Source: Anthracocystis setariae (lineage: Eukaryota > Basidiomycota > Ustilaginomycetes > Ustilaginales > Ustilaginaceae). From it: a stretch of DNA of 64,000 nucleotides. Below are positions 1 to 10,294 of this stretch, piece by piece. Positions within the stretch are counted from its first letter, which is position 1. Every line of letters starts with the position of its first letter. The notes below the pieces were generated by a model. That model was not told where the DNA came from. It saw nothing but the letters and a program-made list of their open reading frames with translations, and searched no databases. The stretch lies in contig CAKMXJ010000022.1 in assembly GCA_928724745.1 (NCBI GenBank), positions 62,001-126,000 on the forward strand, given 5' to 3'. The position numbers and the translations under genes were made by a program.

Positions 1-951
1 GCGCTGATCAAGATGGTGATGCATGCGCGCTCCGGCGGGATTTACGAGATTATGGGGTTGATGCAGGGCAAGATCGATGTGGAGAATCGCACGCTATATG
101 TGATGGACTGTTTTGGGTTGCCCGTGGAGGGGACCGAGACCAGGGTGAATGCGCAGAACGAGGCGTACGAGTATATGGTGCAGTATCTGGATGGATGCAA
201 GGAGGTGGGTAGGTTGGAGAATGTGGTTGGCTGGTATCATTCGCATCCCGGGTATGGGTGTTGGTTGAGTGGGATCGATGTGGATACGCAACGCACCAAC
301 CAGACGTTTCAGGATCCGTTTGTGGCGATTGTCATTGATCCGAATCGAACCATTTCATCGGGCAAAGTGGATATCGGTGCATTTCGGACGTTTCCGGAAG
401 GATACACTCCCGTAGACTCCTCGCAAGGTGGTGCCGGTGGCGATCGTTACCAATCCATCCCACTTAACAAGATTCAAGATTTCGGTGTCCATGCCTCACA
501 ATACTATCCACTGGAAATCGAACATTTCAAAAGCACCCTCGACACTTCGCTCCTCTCACTCCTGTGGAACAAGTATTGGCAAAACACTCTCACTCAAAAC
601 CCACTCATCTCAAATCGCTCCTACACAACCACCCAAATTCAAGACCTCGTCGAAAAACTTTCCCAATCACAAACCCTTCTCACCCAACCCTACCCTCAAA
701 ACACCACCTCCACCACCACCACCACCACCAACAACAACAGCAACAACAGTAACAGTAACAGGAACGATAATAGTAATCCTACTCCGAACGAGTTACTGGA
801 AGATTTGACGAGGAGAAAAGATGACTCAGCGCTAGCTAGGCCTGCAGCTGACGCAGTCAAGTTGGCATCCCACTCAAATCACGCCCTACTCTCAAACTCT
901 CTCAAACAATCCCTCTTCCTCCACCATCACCACCACCATCCACTTCCCTGA
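1..951 (+). CDS. CSN5: COP9 signalosome subunit 5 (JAMM deneddylase), 5' truncated
   Basis: This is the 3' part of a gene whose reading frame is open from base 1, so the true start lies before the window. The product resembles CSN5/Rri1, the catalytic subunit of the COP9 signalosome, which removes Nedd8 from cullins. The JAMM zinc-metalloprotease motif is complete: a catalytic Glu in the segment YEIMGLMQG (codon 16) and the pattern H-S-H-P-G-Y-G-x-W-L-S-G-x-D near codons 80-93. A typical CSN5 segment on the substrate-side loop follows ([12 protein letters not shown]). After about codon 170 the sequence matches the CSN5 C-terminal half less clearly and becomes Thr/Asn/Ser-rich. The protein ends with six consecutive histidines followed by PLP. 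The gene converges on the cyclin gene, with 268 bp between stop codons. Family assignment is firm; the low-complexity tail is unusual. Confidence 0.93.
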   Translation, partial: ALIKMVMHARSGGIYEIMGLMQGKIDVENRTLYVMDCFGLPVEGTETRVNAQNEAYEYMVQYLDGCKEVGRLENVVGWYHSHPGYGCWLSGIDVDTQRTNQTFQDPFVAIVIDPNRTISSGKVDIGAFRTFPEGYTPVDSSQGGAGGDRYQSIPLNKIQDFGVHASQYYPLEIEHFKSTLDTSLLSLLWNKYWQNTLTQNPLISNRSYTTTQIQDLVEKLSQSQTLLTQPYPQNTTSTTTTTTNNNSNNSNSNRNDNSNPTPNELLEDLTRRKDDSALARPAADAVKLASHSNHALLSNSLKQSLFLHHHHHHPLP

Positions 952-959
952 ATTTTATC

Positions 960-985
960 CACACACACACACACACACACACACC
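960..985. repeat. (CA)n microsatellite
   Basis: About twelve CA units lie just after the CSN5 stop codon, in the short gap between the convergent CSN5 and CLB1 genes. No other function is visible. Confidence 0.95.
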
Positions 986-1219
986 ACAAAAGCGCTCGCA
1001 ATATCAACCAACAACCGCATACCACCACCACGATGATGGGGAAAAAAAAAACCAAACTTGAATGCTTTAAATGGGCGAATGAATGAAGAATATGGAGCTA
1101 ACTTAGCAGAAAAGGGTGGTTTGGCTTCCGTGGGTGCGATTGCATCTGCATCTGGTTTAAGTTTTCTTTTATGAAACACGGCTAAAACATCATGATAGCA
1201 AGACGGTAAGGAAGAGAAT

Positions 1220-3346
1220 TTAAAACGTTTCAGTTGCCTCGTAGTCGTTGGTAACGTCACGAAGAACTTGTCGGGTATCTTTGCCATGGCCAGCTTTAGC
1301 GTCTTGCAGAATCTGCTCGTCGTACCGATCGATCTCTTGCGCATCGTCATCTTCGTCGTCTTCGTCATCGTCGTGCGCATACGATACCGTATCGTCGCCA
1401 TCGACGTTCTGGCTAGGCTCGGCGTCAAACTGCGCTTCAACGTGCATTTCCAGCCCATGGCTACCCGCCGGCGTGTTGGCACGCGACGACGAGATCGGCG
1501 ACTGCTCAGGTCGTTCGATCTCCTTCCTCTCGTACAGGTCGACACGAAGCACGTCGAGATCGTTGTCGTCGCCGTCGCTTACCACAGCTTCGGGGAACGA
1601 CTTGTGTGCCCAGTTGATCACGTACGACGAAGCACGCATAAACTTTTTGTGGGCGTACTTCTTGTGGAAGAACTGATGCGCGATGGGTCGCAAGCAGTAG
1701 TCCAGCATGATCTCGGCAGTACCCAACAACTCCTGCTCCGAGTAGGTAGAGTAGTGAACCAACGTCGGCGTCCACTCGCCTCGCTCCAACACTTCGCGAG
1801 CGAGCCATACAGCCGCAGCGGCGATGAGCGAAGGCGGGTGCTCCATGAGGCGATAGTCGAGCAACGAAATCTCCATAAAATACTTGGCGACGGTACGGGT
1901 CTGGATGTCATAGTTGTCGGCCTTGCTGATGCGACGCAAAAAGTTCATCGGATTGGCGTACGACATGCTGAAATCAAGCACCTTGAGAACGTATCGCTCG
2001 GCACGGAGGATCTCGAGGTCAGTGTAGCCACCATCGGCGAGGTGGTAGAAGTTCTGGATGGAAGGGCACATGACCTCCTCGTACTTGGAAGCGATGAACA
2101 TGGCAGTGACACCGACGAGTTGAAGCTTGGAGAGCGAGATGGTGCGTCGAGAGAGGAAACGGTCGATGATGTTGACAGCCAGGTACAGAGTCTCGGGCAG
2201 CAGGCGGAACTTGGCGTGAACGTCGACAAGCCAGTCGATCAGAATGGCACGCACATCCCAGTTGATCTCCTGTTGCAGCGACATGTAGTCGCCGTTGGGC
2301 ATGTTGATGATCTCGAGCTCCTTCATGTACTCAAAGATGTCGTTGACGTATTCGGCTACCATGAGAGGGTCTTCCGCATCTTCGGCGTCGAGGTCCTCCC
2401 AGCCTTCATCCTTGGCGGGCTTGGTCTCGGTCTTGAGACGCTTGGCCTGGGGAGCTTCCATCTTATCATCCGTGTCAACGACCTCGTTGAGCTGAGGCTT
2501 GGGTCGGGATGAAGCACTGACGTGGGGGATGGCGGAGGCGACAGTAGTAGCCGACTTGACTGAGGTGGTGGATACATCACGTCGAAGGCCGGTCTGAGAG
2601 TTGCTGGAGGCCGTGCGCACCATGGAGCCCTTACGGGCGGTAGGAGCGGTGGTGGTGGCAGCCGTTGATGTTCTGGATGATGCCGAAGGGATACCCGAGG
2701 TGGTAGCGGCGGTGGTGGTGCCGGCAACACGTCGGGAAGCACGGATGTGTCGATCAGCAGCAGCATCGGCAGTGATAGTAGCGGCGATGGTGCTGGAGGC
2801 GGTGGTGGGGCGGGTGCGGACAACACGGCGAGCGGCGCCAACGCCAGCAGTGGTGGTGGTGGTGGTGGTGGTGGTGGCGGCGATGGCGATGGCAGCTGAT
2901 CGTGTCGAGGTGGAAGCAGAGGCGGTGGCACGAGGCTTGATGGCATCCTTGAAAGCAGCTTTGCCCTTGTCGTCGTTGCCGGTCATGGTGGAACGCGTGC
3001 GATTGGCATTTGTAAGATCACCGAGCGCGGCTCTCTTCCGAGTTCCGAGAACACCGGAAGCAGCCGATGCCTTTGTGGAAGCGGTCACGGTGGAGGCGGG
3101 CTTGGAGGGGCCAGCATCGGCGGCACCACCTTCGATGCCATAGCGAGTAGCTCTGGAGGAAACACCGGTGACACCGACGTTCTCCTTGGCCTGCGCACCG
3201 GTAGCAGAAGCGGTGCTGCGAGTCCGCAATGGGATGCGACGAGATGGCTGTGAATGACGCGAACAAACAATGATGTCGAGCGTCAGCAGCTATTAGGATT
3301 CGGCGAGCGAAAGGGGGAGCGGTACACTTACGATACTCTGCGACAT
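1220..3346 (-). CDS. CLB1: B-type mitotic cyclin, two exons
   Basis: The gene has a five-codon first exon (3332-3346, MSQSI) and a second exon 1220-3247, joined by an 84-bp intron with a GTAAGT donor and CAG acceptor; the product is about 680 residues. The N-terminal ~290 residues are disordered and rich in Ala, Thr and Ser. They contain a KEN box near residue 26 and a destruction box, RAALGDLTN, near residue 77, the signals by which the anaphase-promoting complex degrades mitotic cyclins. The cyclin box starts near residue 300 and shows the hallmark VRAILIDWLVDVH, then KYEEVMCPS and a second cyclin fold. The C-terminus is acidic. The protein should activate Cdk1 for mitotic entry. The first exon was chosen because the ATG reading directly into a perfect donor restores an open frame upstream of the first in-frame codon TTG. 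Confidence 0.95.
3248..3331 (-). other. Intron of the cyclin B gene
   Basis: The 84-bp spliceosomal intron, read on the minus strand, begins GTAAGT right after the fifth codon and ends CAG. Splicing keeps the frame and adds PSRRIP before the first residue of the long exon. Confidence 0.85.
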
Positions 3347-6300
3347 GGTGGTTGTATGTGTTGTGTATGGCGCTAGCTTCTGATAGGTTTAGGTGTCACG
3401 GCGTGGTGGTGCTAGTCGCGTCCAACACGAAGAAGACCGAACGTCGCGACGGGCGCGATGAGAAGACGATGCAGGATGTAGAAAGCGGATTAGTTGGATG
3501 ACATGGAGGTATAGATGCTGATGAGACGACACGCGACTGGAATGCTGAAAGAGAGGGAGGGGAGAGAGAGAGAGAAGGGGGACCGGAGCTGAAGGAATGC
3601 TGAAACCAAGCCGAGCCAACGCGATCACGTCGAGAGGAGCAGCACCGGAATCTGGCGATGCGATGCAGATGCAGATGCAACGGGAGATGGGAGTGAGGAT
3701 GAGTGGAGTGGGTGCAGAGATGTCGAGAGGGAATTGAATGGAATGGATGGAGCAATGAGATGGGAGTGGAAATGGTGTGAGGAGGAAGGATGAAGGAGAG
3801 AAGAGGAGAGTGAAGAAGGCTTGGTCGTGCGAGGTTGGAAATCAACGAGGCAGCAGAGCGCCTTTTGGATGGGCCGAGGCCAAAAATTGGAATTGAATTG
3901 AACACGGCCAAGGCGTCGTAGAAATTGTAGTTGTGCACTACGAGCCACGACGGGGTGTTGAATTCAAAAAGCGAATTACGTGACGGGAGACTGGCGACTG
4001 GCGACTGGCGTTCGTGGTGAATCCAATTAGAAAAGAAAAAAAAAGGAAAAGGCAGCGAAAATCGGAGGTGACTAACGGCTGGCCCGCCCTTTCTTTTGCC
4101 AATCTGAGACACGAAACCCACTTCGCGAGGCAGCGTGTCGCACTGCAAAGCCGCGATCATCGAGCTGACAGATGAGTCCATCGCGAAAAATGCGCCAAAA
4201 ATCCAATAATTCAACTACTTAAGGAAAAAGAGGAATTAATCCATCTTTTTTTTTTCTTCTTTTCCCAAGAGATTGGTCGCATCCAGCTGCCTTATGGACT
4301 GTGTGTTCAACTTCCACACTGTCTACTACTGCCTCTGCCGCGCTAGCTCGACCAGATGGAACAGTGTTAGATCGCGTCGCTGTTGAATGATGCTTGATCA
4401 AGCCGCCAATGCTCTTGCCATTTCGAGGCCTCTTTGTGCCCAAGGCGAATGGTGAGTGAGACAAAGCTTGATGCTTGAGTCAAGGACCAACGTCAATGAT
4501 CAAGATCGCAGAGTCTTGAAGCTGGTGTACGCGTCATGTCTAGAGCAGATCGAGCTAGCGGTAGGATCGTGCTGCTGCAAGGGGACGGGTGTTGCGGCCA
4601 AATCTGACCTCGAATCATAGGAACCGAACAACAAAGCAAGGCCGAGTCGGATTTCAGAAGGGTCGACTTACATGAAAGGATATGTGAAACCAGGCTTGGG
4701 ATACTGAATGCTTGCTGAAAGGCCTGGGAGTTGGTTGTCGGCGGTGTGTTCAGGCTGATACTCGATGAAGCTTGAAACGAGCTGATAAACCTTACTCTAG
4801 GGAGCTGTCGGACGGAGTCGCTTGGCAGATGTCGGATGAGATGATAAGGCTAGCAGTTGTCGATATTGTGGTGTATTGATGCAGAAGAAGCAGCTAGGCT
4901 GGCAAGAATTGATGAGGGGAAGGCCAGACGTAATTGGATCCTACGTTGCGAGGTTCGCAGCAACGCGACAAGCCTAGATTTGGAGAGAGAGAGAGGGGGG
5001 ATCTGATAAAGAGAAGAGGTGGGTTGGAGTGGTGAAGGGGAGCGAAGAGGACAAGTGCAAAGTAGAAGAAGAAGAAGAAGAAGAAGAAGAAGAAGAAGAA
5101 GAAAAGGAATAGGATGGGGGAAGATGGAGAATGTGGAGAATGTCGAGGTGAGGAGAAAGAATGAAGAGAGCCGCTGGTGGTGCTGTTGTGAATTGTGTTT
5201 GGCTTTGGTGTATTTCAAGTGACAAGAGAGAAAGAAATGCTTTTGTTGGTCGTATCTACAATTTGGCTGCTGCAGAGCGAGGTGACGGGTCAGGCCATAT
5301 TAGAGATGGCGTTGATTCTGACTGCACTGCATTTACCCAAACGGGCAATTCGAATACAACCAAATCCATGTGCTTTGCTTTGGCTCGAAAATGCAACGCC
5401 GGAAGCCTTGATACAGACACAAACGTGAGCGTGGACGTGGTTCGTGGTTCGTGGTTCGTGGCGTCGCTTTGGTCTGTGCAGCCACATGATGCGATTTCCG
5501 AGGCGTCTACTGTATACTGGCATCGGCACTGTTCCGATTCAAGCTGGCAGCGACGTTGGTCTCGAATGGCAATAATGGCGGTTGCCATTCCTTTGCGATG
5601 ACAAAACAAAGTGAGCCCTCGAAGCGCACTGTCCTGTCCCTATTATATATGACACATTCGAGCATCTCAGAAGACTCGCACTGCACAATGCAACCAAAAA
5701 GAGTTGAGTTCGGATTTGGCCAACCAGCATGAGCAGGGTGTCATGATGGCCTTCTGTAGTGACACCAGAGCATCTGTCTCGGTGCTTGTCATTGTACATG
5801 GTCACTGTGATGAAAGATGGATCGTATCAGCCTGACCAAGCATAGATTTGCTTGTCGAAGGGGTCAGCTGCGACCATTCGGCATACTGTACTGTATCGTA
5901 CCGGTATGGCGAAAACGACCGAGTTTAGAGATGAAAAGGCGAACAAAAAAATAATAATTGATGCTGCAGCTCTTTCATTTTGGTCCAAAAAAAACAGGTC
6001 TTGAAATTCCTGTCGGCAGAATACTGTATTTGGTTGAAAAATAACAGATTTCGATTGCAAAACGGCACTTGGCAGCTCAGAAGAAAAAACTCCACATCAA
6101 CTCAACACGCGACGCGGACGATGACATCACGTGCCCACCAGTAGTGTGTTTCAGCCGTAAGCTACAGCCTCTATACTAAAAAAAAGTGCTTCTTCTGGGG
6201 CAGAAAGTCGAGCATCTACCATCCAGAACGAAACGACGGTCTGTTACTGAGAAATGATGGCAAGTCTATACTAATACTACCCCAAACAGCGATAATATGG

Positions 6301-6868
6301 CTAGTCTGACCACGCCTCATGCAAACTGCCATGGCGAAAACGCAAGCCAAGCACGGCTTCAAAGTGGGGGTTTAACATCGAAAAAGTCAAATTTCAATCA
6401 TATCATTGGCTGCTTTCGCGTGACGGGTTCGCGTTAGGTGGGTTGGCGACGTAGTTTTCTTCTCTGTCATTATTATTATAATAGGGAGATTTCGGCGTCG
6501 TGGTGGTGGTGGTTGTCGAGGTGGTCGTCGGAGATGGTGAGGACACCTCCCGTACAGGAGGTGATGGTGGTGGTTTGGAAGCAAGTGGTGGAGGAGGTGC
6601 TGAGCTGGAATTTAACGAAAATTTTTTCAACTTCACGTGATGCGTTTTCCAGCATTTTCTAGGCCGAGTGAGCGCGATTTGAGACATCGGGCACGATACA
6701 AGACCGATATGAGTGAACTTCTGTCGATCTCGCTGATGGTAGTACATGTTCCTCGCGATCAGGCACAGTCCGGATACTCCGAAATGAAGTTAACTCTATT
6801 ACCCCGCGTGTTACTGAGCTCGTTTCCTCGACCAGCGCCTCCAGCTTCCGGCTTTCCCGACTTGTACG
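3347..6868. other. Gene-poor region upstream of CLB1
   Basis: About 3.5 kb hold no gene I can support. The part next to CLB1 (3347-4218) should hold its promoter and leader. The rest has biased, purine-rich stretches that create long but implausible reading frames, such as 3396-4214 on the minus strand. A GAA repeat lies at 5064-5103. I looked for tRNA-like arms and saw none. Part of 6400-6860 may already belong to the Harbinger-type element, whose left end could not be placed. Confidence 0.6.
5064..5103. repeat. (GAA)n microsatellite
   Basis: Thirteen or so GAA units in tandem within the gene-poor region upstream of CLB1. Confidence 0.95.
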
Positions 6869-8263
6869 ATGCCGCCGTCCATGCCAGACCTCTCTCTCGG
6901 CCTCGCCAGGCTTCCAGACGCCCTCGGAGCAGGGTACGTGGACACCAATGACTTCACGATGGCCGATATCGTGACCTCGCAACCTTTTGCAACCCCAACG
7001 CCAGCGAATCGGACCTTTCAGCATGCTTCCGGCGATATCAACTCATCTTCCTCGCTCAGCAGCCCAATAGAAGCATCTCTATTCCACCACCAACTGCCTC
7101 CGCCTCCTTCTCCATCACCGTCGTCTTTGCTTGTAGATAGCTCGCCTTCGCAATCACAGTCGTTGTCTCAGTGGTCTCAGTCCCATTCTGTGCCGTCTGT
7201 GTCTCAAGCGCGTTATGATGAGCAGGCTACAAGTACAAGGCGGAAGAGAGGAAGAACAGGCGTCGCGCGAGGAGGCGGTGGTTCTCACTTCAGTCAGGAG
7301 GAGGAGGAGACGTTGATTAGAGCGATGGACAATCACAACCCGAAGAAATACAAGAGTAACAATCAACAAGGCAGTGCGTGGAAGCTGGTAGTTAGCGAGT
7401 TCAATAGGAAGAACGCCGAGATGGGACTACCACCTAGGAAGGCCGAGGGACTGAAGGATAAGTGGCTCCAGATCAGCGAGGCCTACAGGACGAAAGGCCG
7501 ATTGTCGAGAGGAGCGTCTGGTGTTGTCGAGGCGCCGCAAACCGACTTCGAGCGCATGATAGAAGGCGTATTGGAGGCCGAAGCAGGTCATGCCGCTGCT
7601 ACTACAGGAAGACAAGGAGCTCTGGACCATCGAGCAATGTGCTCGACGATCGCCGGCACTGCAGCATCGCGGTCGATGTCCTCGATGTCTCAACGGGCGC
7701 ACGAGTCCTCGACGCCATCACAGACAGCCGACTCAGATGCCGATATCGTGCTTGATGCAATCACACACTCTCTCTCTCGCAAGCGGAAAGGACCTCTGGC
7801 TGACAGTACAATCGATGCAATGCTCGCTCAAGACGCCGCTAATTGACGAGCAGACGAAGAACACCAGGCAAAGAAGCTGGCATTGGAAGAGAAGCGCCTG
7901 CAGGCCGACAAGGAACACCACGCCAACATGGTCAGCCTCGGTACCGCCCTCGTCAACACCATGACCTCCGACGTCAAAGGTCTCGAGCGACGCTTCGACA
8001 AGAACGAGGAACGCTTCGATCGCGTCGAAGCCGCCCTCTCATCACTCGAACGTATGCTCACTCGGCTTGTATCTCCCGACATATCCATGCAACGTTCGTT
8101 TCCACCGGCTCGGGTTCCTCAAGAGCCTTCAACACCACGATCCAATGCCTCGGAAGCTTCTATCACCCCACGCGCGTCACCATCGAAACTACCACGTGCC
8201 TCTGCTTCTCCTCGACGTAGCGAGCGAGAACGATCAGTTCCCACACGATTCCAGGCTGGCTAG
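6869..8263 (+). pseudogene. MYB/SANT-like protein of Harbinger element, in-frame TGA
   Basis: The frame is open from 6869 to a TGA at 7844-7846 (325 codons) and continues in the same frame to a stop at 8261-8263, so a single stop splits a roughly 464-codon gene. The N-terminal part is Ser/Pro-rich. A basic stretch (TRRKRGRTG) precedes a MYB/SANT-like segment near residues 140-210 containing FSQEEEETLI and KDKWLQISEAY. The part after the TGA is a charged coiled coil (KKLALEEKRLQADKE) with a Ser/Pro tail, as in Harbinger-associated MYB-like proteins. The stop could be real decay. Alternatively, a 48-bp candidate intron (7806-7853, GTACAA to CAG, with CTAAT inside) would remove it without changing frame, in which case the gene is intact. 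Confidence 0.65.
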
Positions 8264-8293
8264 CTAGTTCTTTGTATATATTCGTCATTGCAA

Positions 8294-9448
8294 TCAAGGT
8301 GCTCTATGTACATGAGAAGTCTCACCGTGTTTGTCGTGATCATCGAGAATGTCGGACCCCTGTCGTTCCTGAACAACTGTGTTTGCCACCGATGCCGGCG
8401 AGAAGTACTCCTCCAGACGTGGTGGCCGGCATCGCATGCTATCTCCTATCTGATTGCCACCGTAATAACAAGTTCTAGCGTTCCTGAGCAGTGTACCGAC
8501 GAGGAAGTCCCTCCCACATGGTGTTAGTCCAGTCCGTTGGTACTGCTTGTCCCTGAATCGAGGCCACTGCATCGACACCATCCCAATACCCCACTCGACG
8601 ATGATCCTGTACTTACTCATTATGTGATTGGTTAGCATTTCGTTCCTGGTGATGAAGTTTCCTTTGAACGGTGAGATGATGGCAGACGAGTTGCCATATG
8701 CTTGGTCGCCGTACAGATAACGCGGGGTACCATCCTCGCCACGTGCGTTCCTGACTGCCCATTGAACAAGCTTCTCCTCTGAGACCACATGGCCATCTCC
8801 TCGGCGACCGGGGTATGGTGGCGATATGAACAGAAGACCGTCCGGTGTGGCAATGAACTGGTATTTGAGAGCATGCACACGCTTGTGACCATTGTATGAG
8901 TCTTCTTGATCAACGATTGGCATTGCAATTGGACGGACGGTACCATCTACAGCTCCCCAGAACCTTGGCATGCGCGTCTTCCGCTCGATGGCGTTGGCGT
9001 AGACGTCGAGGCGCTCGGGTCGGAGGAGGGAGTGACGGTCGCTGGTAGCATCGAGGTGTCGACCCCACATCTTGTATATGGTGTCGCTCACCACGTGGAT
9101 GATCCGGCTGCAGCGGCTGTGCGACCATCCAAACTGCCCCTCGAGCGCTCGAAGTCGAGACCCCCGAAGCCACGCCAACAGCATCAATAGAGCGGTCTTG
9201 CTATCGATCACATCCTTGACGGCAGTCCTCACTGGTTCAGGCAGCAGCAGCACAGCATGTATTGCTTCGAATTCATCTATTGCGAGCCCAAACATTGACT
9301 TGAAGTGTTCATCGTCTAGTATTGCTGCAATGGAATGATAGTGCTGAGGGCGAAGAGATGTTGCTGGCCTCCGTGTGAGAATAGAGACTGCCGCAAGTAT
9401 GCGAATCCGGCGTCGGCGAGCGCGAGCGGTGATGGATTCGGACTGCAT
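8294..9448 (-). CDS. PIF/Harbinger DDE transposase
   Basis: A 384-residue protein of the HARBI1/DDE_Tnp_4 type, predicted to cut and paste its transposon. The acidic catalytic triad is visible: Asp168 in FWGAVDGTVRP, Asp248 in YLYGDQAYG and Glu285 in IIVEWGIG. The conserved segment DSYNGHKRVHALKYQ lies between the first two. An N-terminal helix-turn-helix-like region covers roughly residues 80-130. The reading frame is uninterrupted and starts at a clear ATG at 9448. It converges on the MYB/SANT-like gene, with about 30 bp between stops. The length is normal for the family. Whether the element can still move depends on its missing ends and on the state of the partner gene. Confidence 0.9.
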   Translation of the reverse strand: MQSESITARARRRRIRILAAVSILTRRPATSLRPQHYHSIAAILDDEHFKSMFGLAIDEFEAIHAVLLLPEPVRTAVKDVIDSKTALLMLLAWLRGSRLRALEGQFGWSHSRCSRIIHVVSDTIYKMWGRHLDATSDRHSLLRPERLDVYANAIERKTRMPRFWGAVDGTVRPIAMPIVDQEDSYNGHKRVHALKYQFIATPDGLLFISPPYPGRRGDGHVVSEEKLVQWAVRNARGEDGTPRYLYGDQAYGNSSAIISPFKGNFITRNEMLTNHIMSKYRIIVEWGIGMVSMQWPRFRDKQYQRTGLTPCGRDFLVGTLLRNARTCYYGGNQIGDSMRCRPPRLEEYFSPASVANTVVQERQGSDILDDHDKHGETSHVHRAP

Positions 9449-10294
9449 GATCGCGTCGAGAACGTCCGTCGGGTAATGGAAGGCGGGGTGATAAGGTTAC
9501 CGAGGCAATATAAAGTGAGCGAGATGATGGGAGTAGTACTCACACCGCAGGCGAATGGCGATGAGGAGCTCATTAACACAGTATCAACTCTTTGAATTCT
9601 CGGATCCGCTAAGTACAGGCCTTCACCTCCTACACACGTCGTAGGGGTGCTCGGGAACAGGAACATCCACCCCGGAGACGGAGTACAAATCGTCGTGGAG
9701 GTGGTCCTACATGCACGATCGCGGCGGAGCATGAAAAATAACTCGCTTATTCCTCCTCGACCACCCGTACAGGATGTCACCAAAACCTCTCTAATAATTG
9801 GACGACTCGACTCCGAATTCCGAGAAATACTGTACCACCGAAATTGTCTGGGTGTTACTTTGGCTTGAGAAACAAGACTCAGCGCTTTGTGACTAGGTGC
9901 TGCACCACCATCCACCATCCTTCACCATCTCCCTCGCGCATCTCGGCGCCATCCGCTCCTTGACCCTCAATCACTCAGAGCTCCAATATCAACCTCTGGA
10001 CACGCCGCAGATCCCTGCACGTTGCGTGGCATGCCGATCGCCGCCACCAGCTCTGGTCCTGCAAGCGCACCAATACCTACACGCAAGATAGCTCTATCAC
10101 CGGCAGCTCGGCACAACTTCCTCATCGTTCCCACCTCACAAGGCACGAGATACCTACCTCTCAACCCTGCTGGCTAGCAAATTCGCATGCTGCACTCGGC
10201 GCGCGAATCGCGACCTTCCCGCGCGAGGGGTCCAAGCGCAGCATCTCTTTCATTCGTCTAGCTTCAGCTGACTCCAGCCTCGCCACTTGCAGAC
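9449..10294. other. Spacer between Harbinger transposase and FBH1
   Basis: About 850 bp that should hold the right end of the Harbinger-type element and the FBH1 promoter. No further gene and no inverted copy of the left side was found by eye. Confidence 0.5.

Larger units (their letters stand above)
6869..9448. mobile_element. PIF/Harbinger-type DNA transposon (coding core)
   Basis: Two convergent genes typical of the PIF/Harbinger superfamily lie together: a MYB/SANT-like DNA-binding protein on the plus strand and a DDE transposase on the minus strand. In this superfamily the two products act jointly in nuclear import, DNA binding and cutting. I give only the coding core because no terminal inverted repeats or 3-bp target duplication could be recognised by eye between about 6400-6868 or 9449-10290. 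The element may be decayed at its ends. Confidence 0.75.

Noticed and set aside
1268..2512. 414-codon plus-strand frame
   Set aside because: Lies opposite the cyclin coding exon; it is an antisense shadow of GC-rich codons.
3396..4214. 272-codon minus-strand frame upstream of CLB1
   Set aside because: Ser/Pro/Phe/His composition follows from purine-rich simple sequence; no domain, and it overlaps other equally long frames.
6403..6747. Pro/Thr-rich minus-strand frame left of the Harbinger genes
   Set aside because: Composition is explained by GGT/GTG repeats; it could be a gene tail cut off by the insertion, but nothing supports this.
9316..9918. 200-codon minus-strand frame beside the transposase
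   Set aside because: Overlaps the transposase start in another frame and shows no family features.
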